A stretch of 64,000 nucleotides of DNA from Stemphylium vesicarium (GCA_004380135.1 QXCR01000088.1:1-64000), one strand, 5' to 3'; shown: positions 47,798 to 60,370, numbered from the stretch's first letter. Notes: a model not told the origin generated them from the letters alone. Numbers and translations: made by a program.

Positions 47798-50700
47798 CTA
47801 GAACCATTGTCCGTGACCACTGTTGGCTTGCGCCACACCATACTGGTGCTGCTGGTAGCCCTGGCTGTTGTTGTGTACAGACGGGGTTTGCAAGTGGTGT
47901 GGGACCGAAGGGTTGCTTAAGCGGTGGGGCTGACGATGAGGCTGCGGAGAAAGAATGCTGGGACCATAGTTCGCATTTGCCGTGTACATGGGCGCCTGGT
48001 ACTGGTGAGGAGGAGGGGCGTAGACTGAGCTCGACTCAGAGCCTTGCGCAGTGCCTGGGGATGCATGGCCGGAAGAGGCGTGCCCAGAAGAAGTATGACC
48101 TGTGTAGGCAGCAAGTCGGCCCTCGCGTTCTCCGACCTTACTCATGATACGTCGACCATAAGGAGTTTGTCGAATCGAAGGCAAAATCGGACGCATGGCC
48201 TCAATGAGGTGGATGCACAACTCTGCAGGAGCAAACTCAAGTGCTGTCTGGATAACGTAGTTTCCGTATGAGTCACGCATGAGTTGCTCAAGATGCTCAA
48301 CATCAAGCAACTCCTCGATCATCATCGACTTGACGTGTGGCTCAGCGCAACGGATGCACTTCTCGATGACGTTGGAGCTGAACTTCTGCTTTGACAGCTC
48401 ACAGATCTTACCCTGGAAGCCCTGGCACATGGGCGTTGTGAACGAAGCATCGTTGAGGTCCAAGATGTATTGAACCACATAGTTGCCAAACGGGTCCTGC
48501 ACCAGGTGGAAGCTGTGCGCAGTGATCTTGCGGATGAGGTCGACCTTCTGGAAGCCCGACGCATGGTCAATACAACGCTGCAGAACGCAGCAGCCGTGTC
48601 GGTGAGTACCCACGGTGATGCAGTGCTCGCCTACGGCATCAAAGATGAACTGAGCCTCGGGAGACTTGAGGTGGTTCAGGCACTTCTGGATGACATGGTT
48701 GCCGTTCAGATCCTGAATAAGGTCCACCACCTGTCCAGACAAAGCTCGAATGATCATCTGTGTCTGATCATCGGTCGAGATGAACTCGATCATCTTCTGC
48801 AGAGCGCGGGTACCGTGCTGGTTGAATGCAATCTGAACCATGGCAGGGGAAGCATTGCGAACAAGAGTGTTGCGTTGCTCATCGTTACAAAACTCCAACA
48901 ACTTCTGGCAGAGGTAATTGCCGAACGGATCAGTCATGAGCTCGACGACGTGGGGAGCAGTCTCGTCGAAGATGATCTGAATGTTCTCGGCATTGCGCTC
49001 TTCGAGCTTCTTCTGCAGGAAGCGGCACCCGTGCTGGTCCTTGCACAAGCTGTAGATCTCCTGTCGAGGCATCGTCTTCAGGTCGTAGTTCATGTACTTG
49101 TTGGCATCATTCTGCAAGCGGCGGCTCTGGATGACACGAGCTTGGCTATCTTGTACACGACCACCTGGTCCGTAGGTAGCGTATGGGTTGTATTGCGAAC
49201 CACTGCCGTACATGTTGTTGGGCTGGTAAGTGGGCGGTCCACCGTACTGGGGCCCAGGTCCATGTCCAGGCCCAGGTCCGCCTCCGAGGTTGAGGCTGTT
49301 CATACCGCCGTTGAGCATCGACATTCCGTAGCCATAGTACCCAGGGTTGGCAGCTGAGACGCTCGAGTACTGCGACATGGCTGGAGATCCGACACTTGCT
49401 GCGACTCCGCCATTAGCAGCTGAGGTGACGGAAGGACCAAATGGAGCAGCGCTCGCGTGTAGACCGGACTGTGCGCCACGGTAATCCGCATCTCGACTGC
49501 CCATTGAAAGATCACGGCTGTTACGGTTGGACATGACGTTTTGCGGGATGCGGCCGAGACTGGCGTTGTGGTTGTGGAAGTGCTGCTGGGCATGAGACGT
49601 GAAACCGATACCATTGGCTCCGTTGACACCATTGCCGTTCTTCAGGGTCGGAACGTCGTTTGTAGAATAAGACTGAGTCAACTTCGGCATGACGTTGGTG
49701 GGGCTAGCGAAACTGAACTCGACAGAGCGACGGTTGCCGGCCATGTTCTTCTTCGGTGTGGTGTCGACATTGCCGTTGCCGTTGGACCGACCAGACTCGT
49801 ATTCATCTACCTGGGGAGCTTTACGGAAAGTGTTAGCGGGGAGCGACTGCTGAGCCTGACGATGACGGTAACCGTTCCAGCCCGTGGACTGGGCATCCGG
49901 GCCAGGGGATTGGGAAAGGGCCAAATCAAGCGCAGCGGAAGAGGCGGAGAGCTTCGTACCATTACCAGCGCCGTCACGACGGACCAAGACAGGAAAGTCA
50001 TCCTTGGTGTTGCCCATCTGGAGAAAGGCCTTGCGCTCCTGTGAAGCCGCAGACTTGTCGTCCTGACCAAACAGAAAGCCGGCCGTATCAATGTGGCCAA
50101 GGACAGAAGAAAGATCTGGCAGGTCCGAGCGATTGCCGTAGTCCATCCGTGTAACAGGCATCGACATGCGGTTGTTCCTGTTGAGTCCAATCAGTGCCTA
50201 GTGATGAGTAAAGGTATATCTCGGTGAACTTACTTGCGGGCCGCTGGGCTCAGCGGAGTGAAATCGTCGTTCTCAAAATCATCATGATCCTCATCAGAGT
50301 TACGGCGAGATCCTGGCATAGACTGGGAGGGCATGTTGTGGTTGCCGTTACCACTGCCATTGCCTTGGATGTTGGACGGAGGTGAGGTAACTTGCGAGTT
50401 GGCCCGGCTACCGCGAGTAGTCATACCTGGGTTGATGCTAGACATACTGAAGCGATTCGGACGCGACAAGGCAGATGGAAAGCCGTTACCCTCGTTGTAC
50501 TCAGGCGGAGTCGTCGGCTGGCTATGGGCGGGGCCGCCGTAGTTGGCTTCATTCGAGAAGCGGTTCATATCAGCTTCGCCGTGCTGGGCTTGCAAGTTGA
50601 GCAGCTCCATTTCAGCGTCGAAACGCCGTTTTGCTTCTTTGAGATACTCGTGCTCGATCCTTTTTCTTTCAAGCTGCAAGTTGTTAGCTAGTCACGCGGA

Positions 50701-51477
50701 CTGGCGAGTGCGTTTGACGTGAGGAAACAGCGTCGCTCGTGACGTAGGACGGGCGAAGATGGGAACAGATGGGAAAAGGGATGAGGGAAAATGAATCTCA
50801 GAGCGAGACAAGAAAATGTACAGGTACAACGGTAGCAATACTGGTGTCTGCAGGCGGGCTTTTGTGTTGTCTGTGAGAAAGAAAAGAGGAAAGTTGTTTA
50901 TCAAATTGTGCGTCGCAGAGTCAACCAGGCAAACGAGCTTGGCGGGTTTAATCTTACTTCCAGTAGGAGATGAGGGGAAGCGGGGTGAGAGATATTAAAA
51001 GGCGCAGTGAAGCAGACTTACAACTTGGAGCTTGTGGTAGGTCTGTCGGGATTGGTCGTTAGCCCAAACTCTTGTTCACCGCGCAATACATAACTGGACA
51101 GCATCCACCCTGAATAGCAGCGCAAAGCCATGTCTTGAATCGGCCATGGCTCCAAGTCTATCCGCATGGGTTGTGGAAGCTGCGCCGCTTCAAGTTGCAG
51201 GGCGTTCTCGAGCGCCAGCACTTGCTTTCCAAATCCTACTTGTACGAGAGTGCCGACATACCGCTGTTGTAAATTCGGTCGGCTCTGCCGCCTGTCTACG
51301 CTGTTGACCGATTGGCGACAATGGAGTACTCAGGGTCGGGATGTTGTTGGTGGTGAAGCGTCGGTGCAGCTGCGCGCGGCCATCGTTGTTCTGAGCGGCG
51401 CGATTCAAGGAAAGGAACGACGACTCTTCGCGAGGAGATCTAAGGCCGTTACCTCCTCCCATGCCTTGGTAGGCCAT
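47798..51477 (-). CDS. Pumilio-family RNA-binding protein (PUF)
   Basis: Four exons, 51477-51262, 51042-51022 (21 nt), 50673-50234 and 50177-47798, give 1018 residues. The N-terminal 590 residues are disordered and rich in Ser, Asn, Gly and Pro, with a short charged coiled coil (LERKRIEHEYLKEAKRRF) at about 80-110 formed after the tiny second exon. The C-terminal part, roughly residues 590-905, holds eight PUF repeats, seen as DQHGCRFLQKK, DPFGNYLCQK, NQHGTRALQK, DLNGNHVIQK, HRHGCCVLQR, DPFGNYVVQY, and KFSSNVIEK followed by DSYGNYVIQ. A Gln/His-rich tail ends in GQWF. Such proteins bind UGUA-containing 3' UTRs and repress or localise mRNAs. Repeat residues look intact. The first two introns are longer than average (219 and 348 nt). 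Confidence 0.92.
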
Positions 51478-53854
51478 GCTGACTAGAATACTAGAAATAC
51501 ACTGGCATTCAGGTCAGCGCGAACGTCCTCGAAGCTGGTGTGGGGGTCTGGCGGGCGGTGTGATGTCGGGATGAAAGCCGCATCCACCCCTTCCACTACT
51601 CAAAGGCTGCAGATACATACAAGATAATTCGTACACAGGGCAAATGCCCTAACTTCCCTCACTACCCGCTGTTCTTGATCTTACAGAGTTCGGACGGAAA
51701 CGTTGTTGGAAACTCGGTACGTAGGCAGGAACGGAAGGCGCTGTGGTGCGGGTCGCAGCAGCGCGCACTTGATGGCCTATGCACAGTACGAGTCGTGGGT
51801 AAGGACAGTCTTGGAAAGTCTGGAAGTGCTGGCCAACCGTTCAGACTTGGGGCGCCGAAAGAGCAAGTCTATGAAGCAGGTGTGGAGCGTCGGAATCACA
51901 GGTCAGGGTCCATCAGGGGACGATGTGGCGCTCAACTAGTGCTGGGGGGATTCCGCACATATTGCGCTGCTGCTGGTCGCGTACTCTGCCCAATTGAGGT
52001 TTTGGACCCTCCGGTTCCCGCAAACCTTCTATATGCACAAGAAGCGCCCCGGGAATACCTAACGCCCACGATTCAATCGCGACTTGGGTGAGCGAGGCTG
52101 CGACGTGTCCCTGGTCTCCCTACCAAGAACTAACCAAGTATGGCGGCTGACCTCTCTCACGTCGTCCCAGCCATCTTGCACGGCTCGCGTCAACTGTCAC
52201 AGCCTCCTCGCATTATTTAACATGACCCACTGCAGCTCGATATGCGCGGCAAACGTGGCTCTGATTGCTGCTCTACAGCAAGTTCCAGGCCCCTGGAGTG
52301 GAATGGAGAGGCCGGCGGGCGGTGGGCAGTTCATGCCCTCACGTCATCTGGCAGCTATCGACCATGGAGGAGCCCGACCAGTCAGAACTGCAGTGCGTGG
52401 CCGGACCGCCATACAAGCAAAGAGGGGCAGTGCAGCGTCCACGGCCGAAGGACAGGCGGGGCATTGATCATCTCAAACACCGACGCATGCCGCTACGCGT
52501 GCCGGGCCTATGAAGAACGGATGTCGTGCAGAAGTAGGTTGGTTTGAGCCCGCTGAGCCTAGCAATCGGGTCTTGCTATCCTGCTGAGGGAGTGGGGGGC
52601 GCATTGCTACCAGACATAGGCTCAGCCTGCGGGCTTACATCTTTGTCATTGTACGCTCTTCTTCTGCGATATTGTCGATCTTCCTAGACGAGGCGCCTCA
52701 TCTTTCAAGGCAACCGATGCGGTTAGTTGGAGCCTGACCGCTCTCGTTTCAGGTTCGCGAACCAGGCATTTCCCCGCACGCGCTCTGCATCTTCCAATCA
52801 GCAAGGAAGATAGAGTGGGATCCGTGGAACCGGCTAAAAGCAGGCCAAAGTGGTGCTTCTGCAACCATCTCGGGGAGGTAACGCAGTCGAAGGAGTCGAT
52901 TGCTGATGGCTTCAGCTTGACAATTTTCGATTGAGACGTCCTCATAGAGTTCCTCGTGGCAGAAAGCTGCACGTGTCGCTGACCAATCACGCAGTCGTCC
53001 CAGACTGTCGGGATACCCTCAAAAAGCAACGTGTATCTGCGGCTGCTGTCCCCATTTGTGCTACGCCCGAGTGCTTTGTAGATAGTCTACAGATTTGATG
53101 CAGGGCACTTGTGACAGCACAATGGGAATGTGCATTGTCACCATGGTGGCGGCGAAGTTCAGCTCAACAGTTCTAAAGAGCTTGAAGAGTGGCTGATGTG
53201 CACTTCAAGATGTGGAAGCCGCAATTTCCAGCGGCATTGCATACTAAAACTACAGTACAGTACATTTCAATAGGCTTCGTGTCTTGTGGGTAAGTCCAGA
53301 GTCCAGTCGATCATTTGATTTGCTCCAACATTCAGCGATGCTTCTTCACCCGTTCTGTCCGACGGGCCTCGATTTGTTCTTTATCAGTGGGGATTGACCT
53401 ACAGATATCGAGTAACGAAACTGCGCGATCATCGTCACGATCTGCCTAAACAGCCGTCGCACAAGGGTTCTTTCGCAATCTCAGCCCCAGATCTCCAAAG
53501 GGCAAGTGCTCCTTCTTCGGACCCTTCAACTTTCCATTCATTATTCTAAGGACATTCGTGGTCCGTGCTGCTACATCTAATAATCGCCATGGCATTTCTA
53601 GCTCGAGTCAAATGGCATGCAGAGAGACTCGTGCATTTCCAATACAACGGGCACTCGGGATGGGGAAGCCGAGGCATCGACATGGATGGCGCGACTCTGC
53701 CGAACTAAACACTATTGGCGTCTCCCCATTCCCCTCTTGTCCCAGCCGGACCCGCACGGAACTCAATGGTCTGTAAAGCTACTGGAGACTATTATATGTA
53801 TCTCCACCTAGTATCCAAGACAGTGTTCACGCATCGCTTGCAAGATCCACAGTC
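51478..53854. other. Long intergenic region before the SDR gene
   Basis: About 2.4 kb with no supported gene: the Pumilio promoter at the left and the SDR promoter at the right. Frames of up to 138 codons occur on both strands but lack domains and splice logic. Confidence 0.5.
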
Positions 53855-55035
53855 ATGTCTGCAGTACTGCAAAACATACTCAAGCTCGTCACAACATCTG
53901 TTGGTCATGTGGCCCTCAACCCGATCATTACAGCAGCTCTCCTTTGGGTATTGACAAAAGGCCCTCCGCAGCTCCGCAGCCAGCTTACGAACAGGATCGC
54001 GGCCCTTCGAGATCCCATACGCTATGCCCAGATCCTCAAAGCCTTGAAGCTGTGTCTTGCGTTCGGAACAGTGGGTGTTCTTAACAAGCAATTGAACCAT
54101 ATCGCTTTGAATGCCGGAAGAATCCGAAGTGAAAAGGCAAAATGGAACTGGAGTCGGGAGGTAGCGGTCGTTACCGGAGGATGCAGTGGAATTGGAGAAC
54201 TGGTCGTGGCGAGATTGATTAGCAAGGGCATCAGAGTTGCTGTGTTGGACATTCAGCAGTTACCTCTGAGTCTGCAGGGTTGTAAGCCGCCACGCTCGTA
54301 TGGCCACCTGTTTGCTATACTAATCAAGTTAGCAGCTGTCAACGTCAAGTTCTTTGCGTGCGACATCACGGATCCAAACGCAGTCTACTCAACTGCGGAG
54401 CAAGTCAAAGACAGTATGGGCGCGCCCACTATCCTCATCAATAACGCTGGCATCCTGGATACGCACACCATTTTGACTACTTCTGATGAGTATCTGCGAA
54501 AGATCTTCGACGTAAATGTGCTCAGCAACTGGTACACGACCAAGGCCTTCCTACCGGATATGCTCCGGCACAACAAGGGCCACATCGTTACCGTGGCAAG
54601 CACAGCGAGCTTTGTCAGTGTTGGTGGTTTGGCCGATTATTGTGCGACCAAGGCAGCGATCCTGAGCTATCACGAAGGTTTGTCTTCAATTCTAGCTTTT
54701 CTGCACAATATGCTCATCAGTCAACAGCACTTAGTCAGGAGCTCAAGCATCACTACAACAGCCCCAATGTGCTTACAACGTCAATCCATCCTAACTGGGT
54801 GCGCACGCCACTCTTGGCACCTGTAGAGTATGAGTTGTCGAAACGTGGCGTTGCCGTCATTGAGCTCGCTGTTGTTGCAGACGCCATCGCTCAGAGAATC
54901 TTGAGCTGCAGTGGCGGACAGGTCGTCTTGCCGAGCAGCGCGAGCAAAATCAGTATGGTAAGAGGATTGCCGAATTGGGTGCAGGAAAGCGTCAGAAGCA
55001 GTGCGAGCAAGACCATCTATAATAGTGTACAGTAA
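53855..55035 (+). CDS. Membrane-anchored short-chain dehydrogenase/reductase
   Basis: Three exons, 53855-54281, 54333-54677 and 54728-55035, give 359 residues. An N-terminal hydrophobic segment (HVALNPIITAALLWVL) suggests a membrane anchor. The Rossmann cofactor motif TGGCSGIG is at about 107-114. INNAGIL and the catalytic Tyr245/Lys249 in YCATK follow, with the active-site Ser in the preceding ASTASF segment. The order and spacing are those of classical SDRs of the retinol/17-beta-hydroxysteroid dehydrogenase-like group, which use NAD(P)H on lipid or steroid-like substrates. The substrate is not readable here. The first intron is 51 nt and in frame, so the unspliced message would also read through, adding 17 residues near the cofactor site. 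Confidence 0.88.
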
Positions 55036-55455
55036 CTGGGTAATTGGGGATAATCTGAATTTCGGTTTGCGTATCTTTAACACATCAAGACAACCGAGTG
55101 AGTTCGCATGGTGCGGGACGCATGTAACCGCCACGCTGCGGTCACGGCTACTAGGTTCGGCGAGACTTATGCAATGGGACGCTTGTGTGGTGACACGAGC
55201 ATGACCCACAGGCGCAGAGATGCTACTTCGAGTAGGTTGAAAGGAAAAGTGTCGAAAACTGTATGCATTGTGCCGTGTACGCATGAAGTGTGTGTGGGTT
55301 CTTGCCGGGCTGCGGTGCCATGCGCTAGCGGCTCGGTGAATCTCGTAGCAAGCCGCCGACGGACGCGTCGCGTCTCCCGGAAACCATGACTTTGCATTCG
55401 CATCGAGACAGCCGACTCCATATCACCATTTCACAGCAACGGTCTACTCACAACC
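55036..55455. other. Gap between SDR and RNase H2A genes
   Basis: These 420 nt are the RNase H2A promoter. I see no further feature. Confidence 0.6.
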
Positions 55456-56534
55456 ATGGCAGAGTCACAGGAAGATGTTCAGATGGACACACAAGAAATT
55501 GAGCCTGAGACTCCCCCCTCGGATGTCTTCATGGCGCCGTCAATCTCCAAGCCGGGCATTTTGAGTGGAAATTCATACTCGCACTTCTCGCCGATACCCA
55601 AGCAGATTGCAGAAGACATGTCTAGAGAGGTCGTACTAGGTGTCGACGAAGCAGGAAGAGGTCCTGTGTTAGGTACTGCTCTCCCAACCGAGTAAAGCCA
55701 CGATGGCGACTAACCATACCAGGCCCCATGGTCTACGCCCTCTTCTATCTGCCAATTGAGCACCACCGTTCCCTCCTCGCTGAAACACATCATTTCGACG
55801 ACTCCAAGGTGCTCAAGGCCGAAGTTCGATCAGACCTTATGCGCACGCTCTGCACCAAGGGCACAGATCTCTACGAAGCCGGCGGATGGGCGACAATGCT
55901 ACTGTCCGCACAAGACATCTCGGCGCATATGCTGTCGCCATCTGTATACAATCTCAACGCCCAGGCTATGGACGCAACAATAGATTTGATCAAGGGGGTG
56001 CTGGCACAGGGTGTCAACGTGAAGGAGATCTACATCGACACAATCGGCAGGCCAGAAATCTACCAGAAGAAGCTGGAAAGGATTTGGCCAACCATCAGCA
56101 TCACCGTCGCAAAGAAGGCCGACAGTCTATACCCCGTCGTCAGTGCTGCGTCTGTCTGCGCCAAGGTCACCCGCGATGCTGCACTCGACGTGTGCTATGA
56201 ACCATACCAAAATCGCGACCCAGAAGCCGCAACAGGCGCCGATGCTCACGTCGCTTGGGGATCAGGATATCCTTCCGATGCGCGGACAACAACCTGGATG
56301 AAGCAGAATATGGATCCCCTCTTTGGCTGGGGTAGCGAGACGCGCTTTTCATGGGGCACAGCCAAAGAGCTGCTTGAAGGGAAAAAGGGACAAGTTAGCA
56401 TCGACTGGCCTGCCGAAGACGACGGCAATGACATGCGCATGACGGACTTCTTCAACGGCAAGAATGATGCAGCCGGCGACGAACTCGTCGATTGGTTCGG
56501 AAAACGCGTGACGGAGGAGATGGAAGTGTTCTGA
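55456..56534 (+). CDS. RNH201: Ribonuclease H2 catalytic subunit A
   Basis: Two exons, 55456-55672 and 55723-56534, give 342 residues. The acidic N-terminal 55 residues are disordered. The type II RNase H core begins at VLGVDEAGRGPVLG (Asp64, Glu65). IDTIGRPE (Asp178) and TRDAALD (Asp224) supply the remaining catalytic carboxylates, with DDSKVLK between them. The splice joins GPVLG to PMVYA, as in eukaryotic orthologues. The enzyme removes ribonucleotides embedded in DNA and the RNA of RNA-DNA hybrids, together with subunits B and C. WGSGYPSDARTTTWM and the tail up to the C terminus fit the family. No catalytic residue is missing. Confidence 0.95.
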
Positions 56535-57279
56535 TTCCGATGCATCGTTGCGCGTACGTCATTGCTACCGAGCGCGGCGAAGCACACGACACCCTTTGAA
56601 CACAATCCATGGAAACATTTTCTCGTAGCCGCAGCCTGACTCGGGATACCATGCTTATCTGAGTAGGCAGGGCAGGACAGCCGGGCATCTTTCATCGGTC
56701 CGTTGAAGGATCCGCACAGGGCACACCAACAAAAATGACTCTTGCACCGTTATTACACGCATATCCCCAAAATACCGGTCAACCCTACGATGACGAGTCC
56801 AAGCGCAGGCCCAGAACTTTGGTAGCAATGGCGTATGCGCTGACAAGGGGGAATTCTTTGTTCTCGTCTAAAGCGACTATTCCGGCGTGAACAGAGCAAG
56901 AAAAATAGTTGTGAGCGCGCCGACCCCCCTTGTTGGGACCATTTCGGCGTATACATGTGCTTTTAAGTCTATGCGTCTATCTGTTGCGTGGCGTCCAAGC
57001 GTGCACGCACGAGTAGTGTTGGCATTGGCTTTATACCAATCATCGGCCCTGTTGTAGGGTCGTCAGTCATTATCGTTCCTTCACGATTGTGTGGCTAGGG
57101 TCACTATATACAACGATAGGCAACTACCGCCGCCTTTCACTCTTCTTTTATTTTCGACCAATCTTTGTGACCTACTTTTTTACACTTCTTCTACCGTTGT
57201 TCTAATTCCACTTTGCAGAAATATAGCATTTTAACGGTTATTATCTTACAAACAGAGCAGTGCGCCAACACCGCAGCAC
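56535..57279. other. Intergenic with TATA-like element
   Basis: This 745-nt gap has ACTATATACAA near 57103-57113 and a T/C-rich leader (cttcttttattttcg) before the next gene. No gene is seen in it. Confidence 0.5.
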
Positions 57280-58713
57280 ATGAACGCATCTCATTTTTGG
57301 CGCAATGCCTCCCCACCATGTTGCACCGTCCAACACTACTCCACCGCAACTCAAGCTGACACCCCTTGCAACCAATGCGGCGGCTTTATGGTCTCAGGCC
57401 GAAGAGGTGGAATAGCCGGACGCGGGCAAGGCAGCAGCCAATCCACCACCACCACTCCAAGCACCAAACGCGCCAGATACGAAGCACCCCCACCTCCAAC
57501 CTACCAAGCCAACGTCATCCATGAAGAGCAAGACGAAGACTGCGACGCCGATCGCGAACACTATTCCATATCACCCCCACTCTCTCCGAAATCAACAGTA
57601 CTACCTCGAAAACGGGCCAACCAGCTCGAAGACAGCAAACACACGCACCCGCCATTGAAGCGGAAATCAAGCTGGAAACCGAGCTTGAAGCAGGAGTTTG
57701 CGCGGCGGGGGTCCATCGATGCTGTTATGGCGAACTCGGACGATGAGAGGGTGTGGCGGAAGGTCTGTGAGGATATGGCGAGTACGCGGGAGAATGTGTC
57801 GATGGGTACGACTACTGCGAGTATGAGTACTGTTGCTACAGCGCAATATTCTGCGGCTGGTGGTACTGTTATGGATACACGGCAGCGACGCCGCCAATCC
57901 ACACTTCTCCACCCCTCGACGCCCGCCGATGAACGAGCAGATCCGCTGACGCTGTACGCAGCGCCGGGGGCAGAAGTGGTGGATACGTGGTCAGCAGCAG
58001 CGACGTCAATTATTCTGCCGTCGTCGTCTTCTCCTTTCTTTCCTCCTCCTGTCCCTGCGACTACTACGACTACGGCTACAGATACGACCGCGGCCGCGAA
58101 CACTGAAACAGCCCCATCCAAACGCCCACAAAGACCAACTCTAGGCCCCCGAAAAGGATCCTCACTCCTGCACCCCTCACCTCCAACCAGCGAAGCGGAG
58201 ATAAATAGCGGGACGCAGCTGAAGACTGTGATTTCTGTTCCGCCGATGAAAAGAGAGGCGCAGTGGGCCGCGGCAACTGCAATGGCAGCAGCTGCTGTAG
58301 CGCCACCTACAAGGACCAACCAAGCGACGCATTCAGAGGTCCCATGTCGCGGTCTCGGTACAACGTCCCCTCCTGTCGAGCAATTTCCGCGACACCAGCG
58401 TGTCCGAGCAGAGGAACAAGAACAGGAAAACCAAGAATGGGGAAGGGGAGGAGGAGCGAGATACGTTGATGCGGTGCAGAACCCCCGGCTACGCAATGTG
58501 TTAGCGGAATGTATGACAGGGGTGGAACAAACACAGCAAAGGGAGGGGTCTGTTATGCATTCTTGCCTTTCTGATGATGATGATGATGATGACGAAGGGG
58601 ACGGAGAAGAGTGCTCGGGTGGAGAGGAGATTACAAGGCGACGAGTGGGTGGCGTGGATACGGAGAAGAAGGTGGACTTGATTATTATGTTGAAAGAGTT
58701 GAGGGCGACGTAG
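57280..58713 (+). CDS. Disordered Ser/Thr/Pro-rich hypothetical protein
   Basis: An intronless frame of 477 residues. The first ATG is taken as start; a second at 57388 (MVSGRRGG) is equally possible and would drop an odd Cys-containing head. The protein is low in order: Gly/Arg and Ser/Thr stretches, a likely nuclear signal (PPLKRKSSWKPSLK), a short conserved-looking motif FARRGSIDAVMANSDDERVW, Ala- and Thr-rich runs, an eight-residue acidic run near the end, and a final amphipathic helix TEKKVDLIIMLKELRA. The C-terminal helix and the FARRGSID patch look like real constraint. I recognise no family; a nuclear regulator is only a guess. Another long frame runs on the opposite strand, driven by the same repeats, but the plus-strand reading has the better motifs, a TATA-like element and a leader. 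Confidence 0.6.
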   Translation: MNASHFWRNASPPCCTVQHYSTATQADTPCNQCGGFMVSGRRGGIAGRGQGSSQSTTTTPSTKRARYEAPPPPTYQANVIHEEQDEDCDADREHYSISPPLSPKSTVLPRKRANQLEDSKHTHPPLKRKSSWKPSLKQEFARRGSIDAVMANSDDERVWRKVCEDMASTRENVSMGTTTASMSTVATAQYSAAGGTVMDTRQRRRQSTLLHPSTPADERADPLTLYAAPGAEVVDTWSAAATSIILPSSSSPFFPPPVPATTTTTATDTTAAANTETAPSKRPQRPTLGPRKGSSLLHPSPPTSEAEINSGTQLKTVISVPPMKREAQWAAATAMAAAAVAPPTRTNQATHSEVPCRGLGTTSPPVEQFPRHQRVRAEEQEQENQEWGRGGGARYVDAVQNPRLRNVLAECMTGVEQTQQREGSVMHSCLSDDDDDDDEGDGEECSGGEEITRRRVGGVDTEKKVDLIIMLKELRAT

Positions 58714-59977
58714 AGAGCTCACGCACATTTTGTGTACGAATGGTCTATGGTTGTGGGGTTTATGGGACGGATGGGATAGCTGTGGTGATGAGTTCGGTGG
58801 ATATACCGTGGAAATATTCTCTTCTTTTAGTGGAGGAGTGAGCGGACATGGTTTGGAGGGGTTCTTTTCATAGTTTGGAAAGGTAGAGGCTTTGGAGTAC
58901 GGACTACTCCACGTGCTGTGCCAGATACATAATAAAGGGAGATGGATGTTCATGATGGGAAGACCATGAATTATTTACTCAAGCCAGTCATCATGTCCCC
59001 CGTGTGTCCAGCTCACTTGCATTACTAAACTGCGGTCCTTCATCTTGTCCCTTTTTCTTGAGCGTGCATCATTTATCTTTATATGAGATACAGAGACTAC
59101 TTATTGCATTGTGAAAACTGCCGCGGCGGTGTTGAAGAAATTATTAGACGAATAGAGATTGCTTAAGATCTAGATTCTTCTAATCGCTACTAGTAAGCCG
59201 TCGATAGATACTTGGTCGTTCTTGTCACACTTCCGCTCACGCGGTATAGTATGAGTCGTGTTAGTATGTACCTAAAAAGCCGCGTTAAGAGGGAGTTTGG
59301 ATACTTTTAGTGTGCGTATGTGTGCGGGAGTGAAGAGCGGAGGCATATGATAAATGTAGGAAACCTATGCATAATATAGCAACCGTGATACTGCCTCTTT
59401 CTAAATTGGCGGTTGCTTACTCGAGATGTTTTCTGCGTATGCTTGTGTGAGCATCAGTGTGAACTATGGGCGCGCCGTGTCGTAAGCCGGGGACATCAAG
59501 AACTTCCACTCTTTTGTTGTCAATGCACTACCCTCTATGCCCCTCCACGGGATTACTATGCAACACCTTACATCAAATGGCGAGCGCGTGTGGGCTTGGA
59601 TTCCGTCCGACCAGAATGCTCGATGAAATCATCTCGTTCACGTTCTTGTTTGGCAGTATTTGACACTTTCGAATTGCGACCACTAGCGCCTGAGACACGG
59701 AAGTAGATCAAGAAAAGTGTGTTGCAAATACTTGGTCGTGTGTTGGTCCAGTGAAATCCCAGTTTGCGGGGAATCTCGGCTACAAGGCGGCCGGCCAAAC
59801 GGGAGGGGTACGATTCGTCCTACACGTTGCCCCACTATCGAGCCCTCTTACTAGTAAAACTCTGCTATCCGGCCTCACCAAGTCTAACTCATGTTCTGCC
59901 CTCTTATAGTGATTTTGTAACTCTGTCTATATGACAATTAACAAAACTTCTTTCCATCAAATTACTAAGCAATCACT
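58714..59977. other. Gene-poor stretch before the tRNA pair
   Basis: I find no gene. Short frames near 59413-59706 lack domains. Confidence 0.55.
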
Positions 59978-60061
59978 GGCCTAATGGCCCAATGGCAAGG
60001 CGCTTGACTACGATTCACATCTGACATCAAGAGATTCCAGGTTCGACCCCTGGTTAGGTCA
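59978..60061 (+). tRNA. tRNA-Arg (anticodon ACG) with 12-nt intron
   Basis: The cloverleaf closes. Acceptor GGCCTAA pairs with TTAGGTC (one G-U), the D arm is GCC..GGC, anticodon stem CTTGA pairs with TCAAG, variable AGATT, and T stem CCAGG pairs with CCTGG around TTCGACC. The anticodon loop reads CTACGA, then about 12 extra nt, then A, so a canonical-position intron after base 37 is inferred. Anticodon ACG fits arginine. Confidence 0.85.
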
Positions 60062-60087
60062 CGCTTCCAATGATTTCCATCTTTCAA

Positions 60088-60198
60088 GCATCGGTGGTTT
60101 AGTGGTAAAATTAGCCGTTGCCATTTATCTGGTTCGATCATGAATTGAACTAATAAATCACAATCGGCTAGCCCCGGGTTCGATTCCCGGCCGATGCA
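60088..60198 (+). tRNA. tRNA-Gly (anticodon GCC) with about 40-nt intron
   Basis: Acceptor GCATCGG pairs perfectly with CCGATGC, T arm CCGGG-TTCGATT-CCCGG, and anticodon stem AGCCG with CGGCT. The loop begins TTGCCA and resumes with T after about 40 nt, placing an intron after base 37. The intron is long for a tRNA and contains its own partial pairing (TTCGATCATGAATTGAA). Twenty-six nt separate this gene from the Arg tRNA. Confidence 0.85.
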
Positions 60199-60370
60199 TT
60201 CTATTTTTGCGCTGGCGTGGTGTCTGGGGAGTGGTAGGTGACGTGGTGGATGTAGAGGTGTTGGGGTGAGGGACGTTGTTTGGTGGTTGGGCGGGACTGG
60301 AACACCTTTTTAAATGGACTTGCGCAAGAACACCAAAGTTGGTAGACAACTATAACGACACTGGAAGAGT

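Noticed and set aside
57561..58496. Minus-strand 311-codon frame opposite the disordered protein
   Set aside because: It mirrors the same repetitive codons; the plus-strand frame has motif-like patches and a leader, while this one has none.
60158..60349. Minus-strand frame ending in MHRPGIEPGASRL
   Set aside because: It is the reverse complement of the Gly tRNA T arm and acceptor; this peptide is a common artefact of translating tRNA genes.
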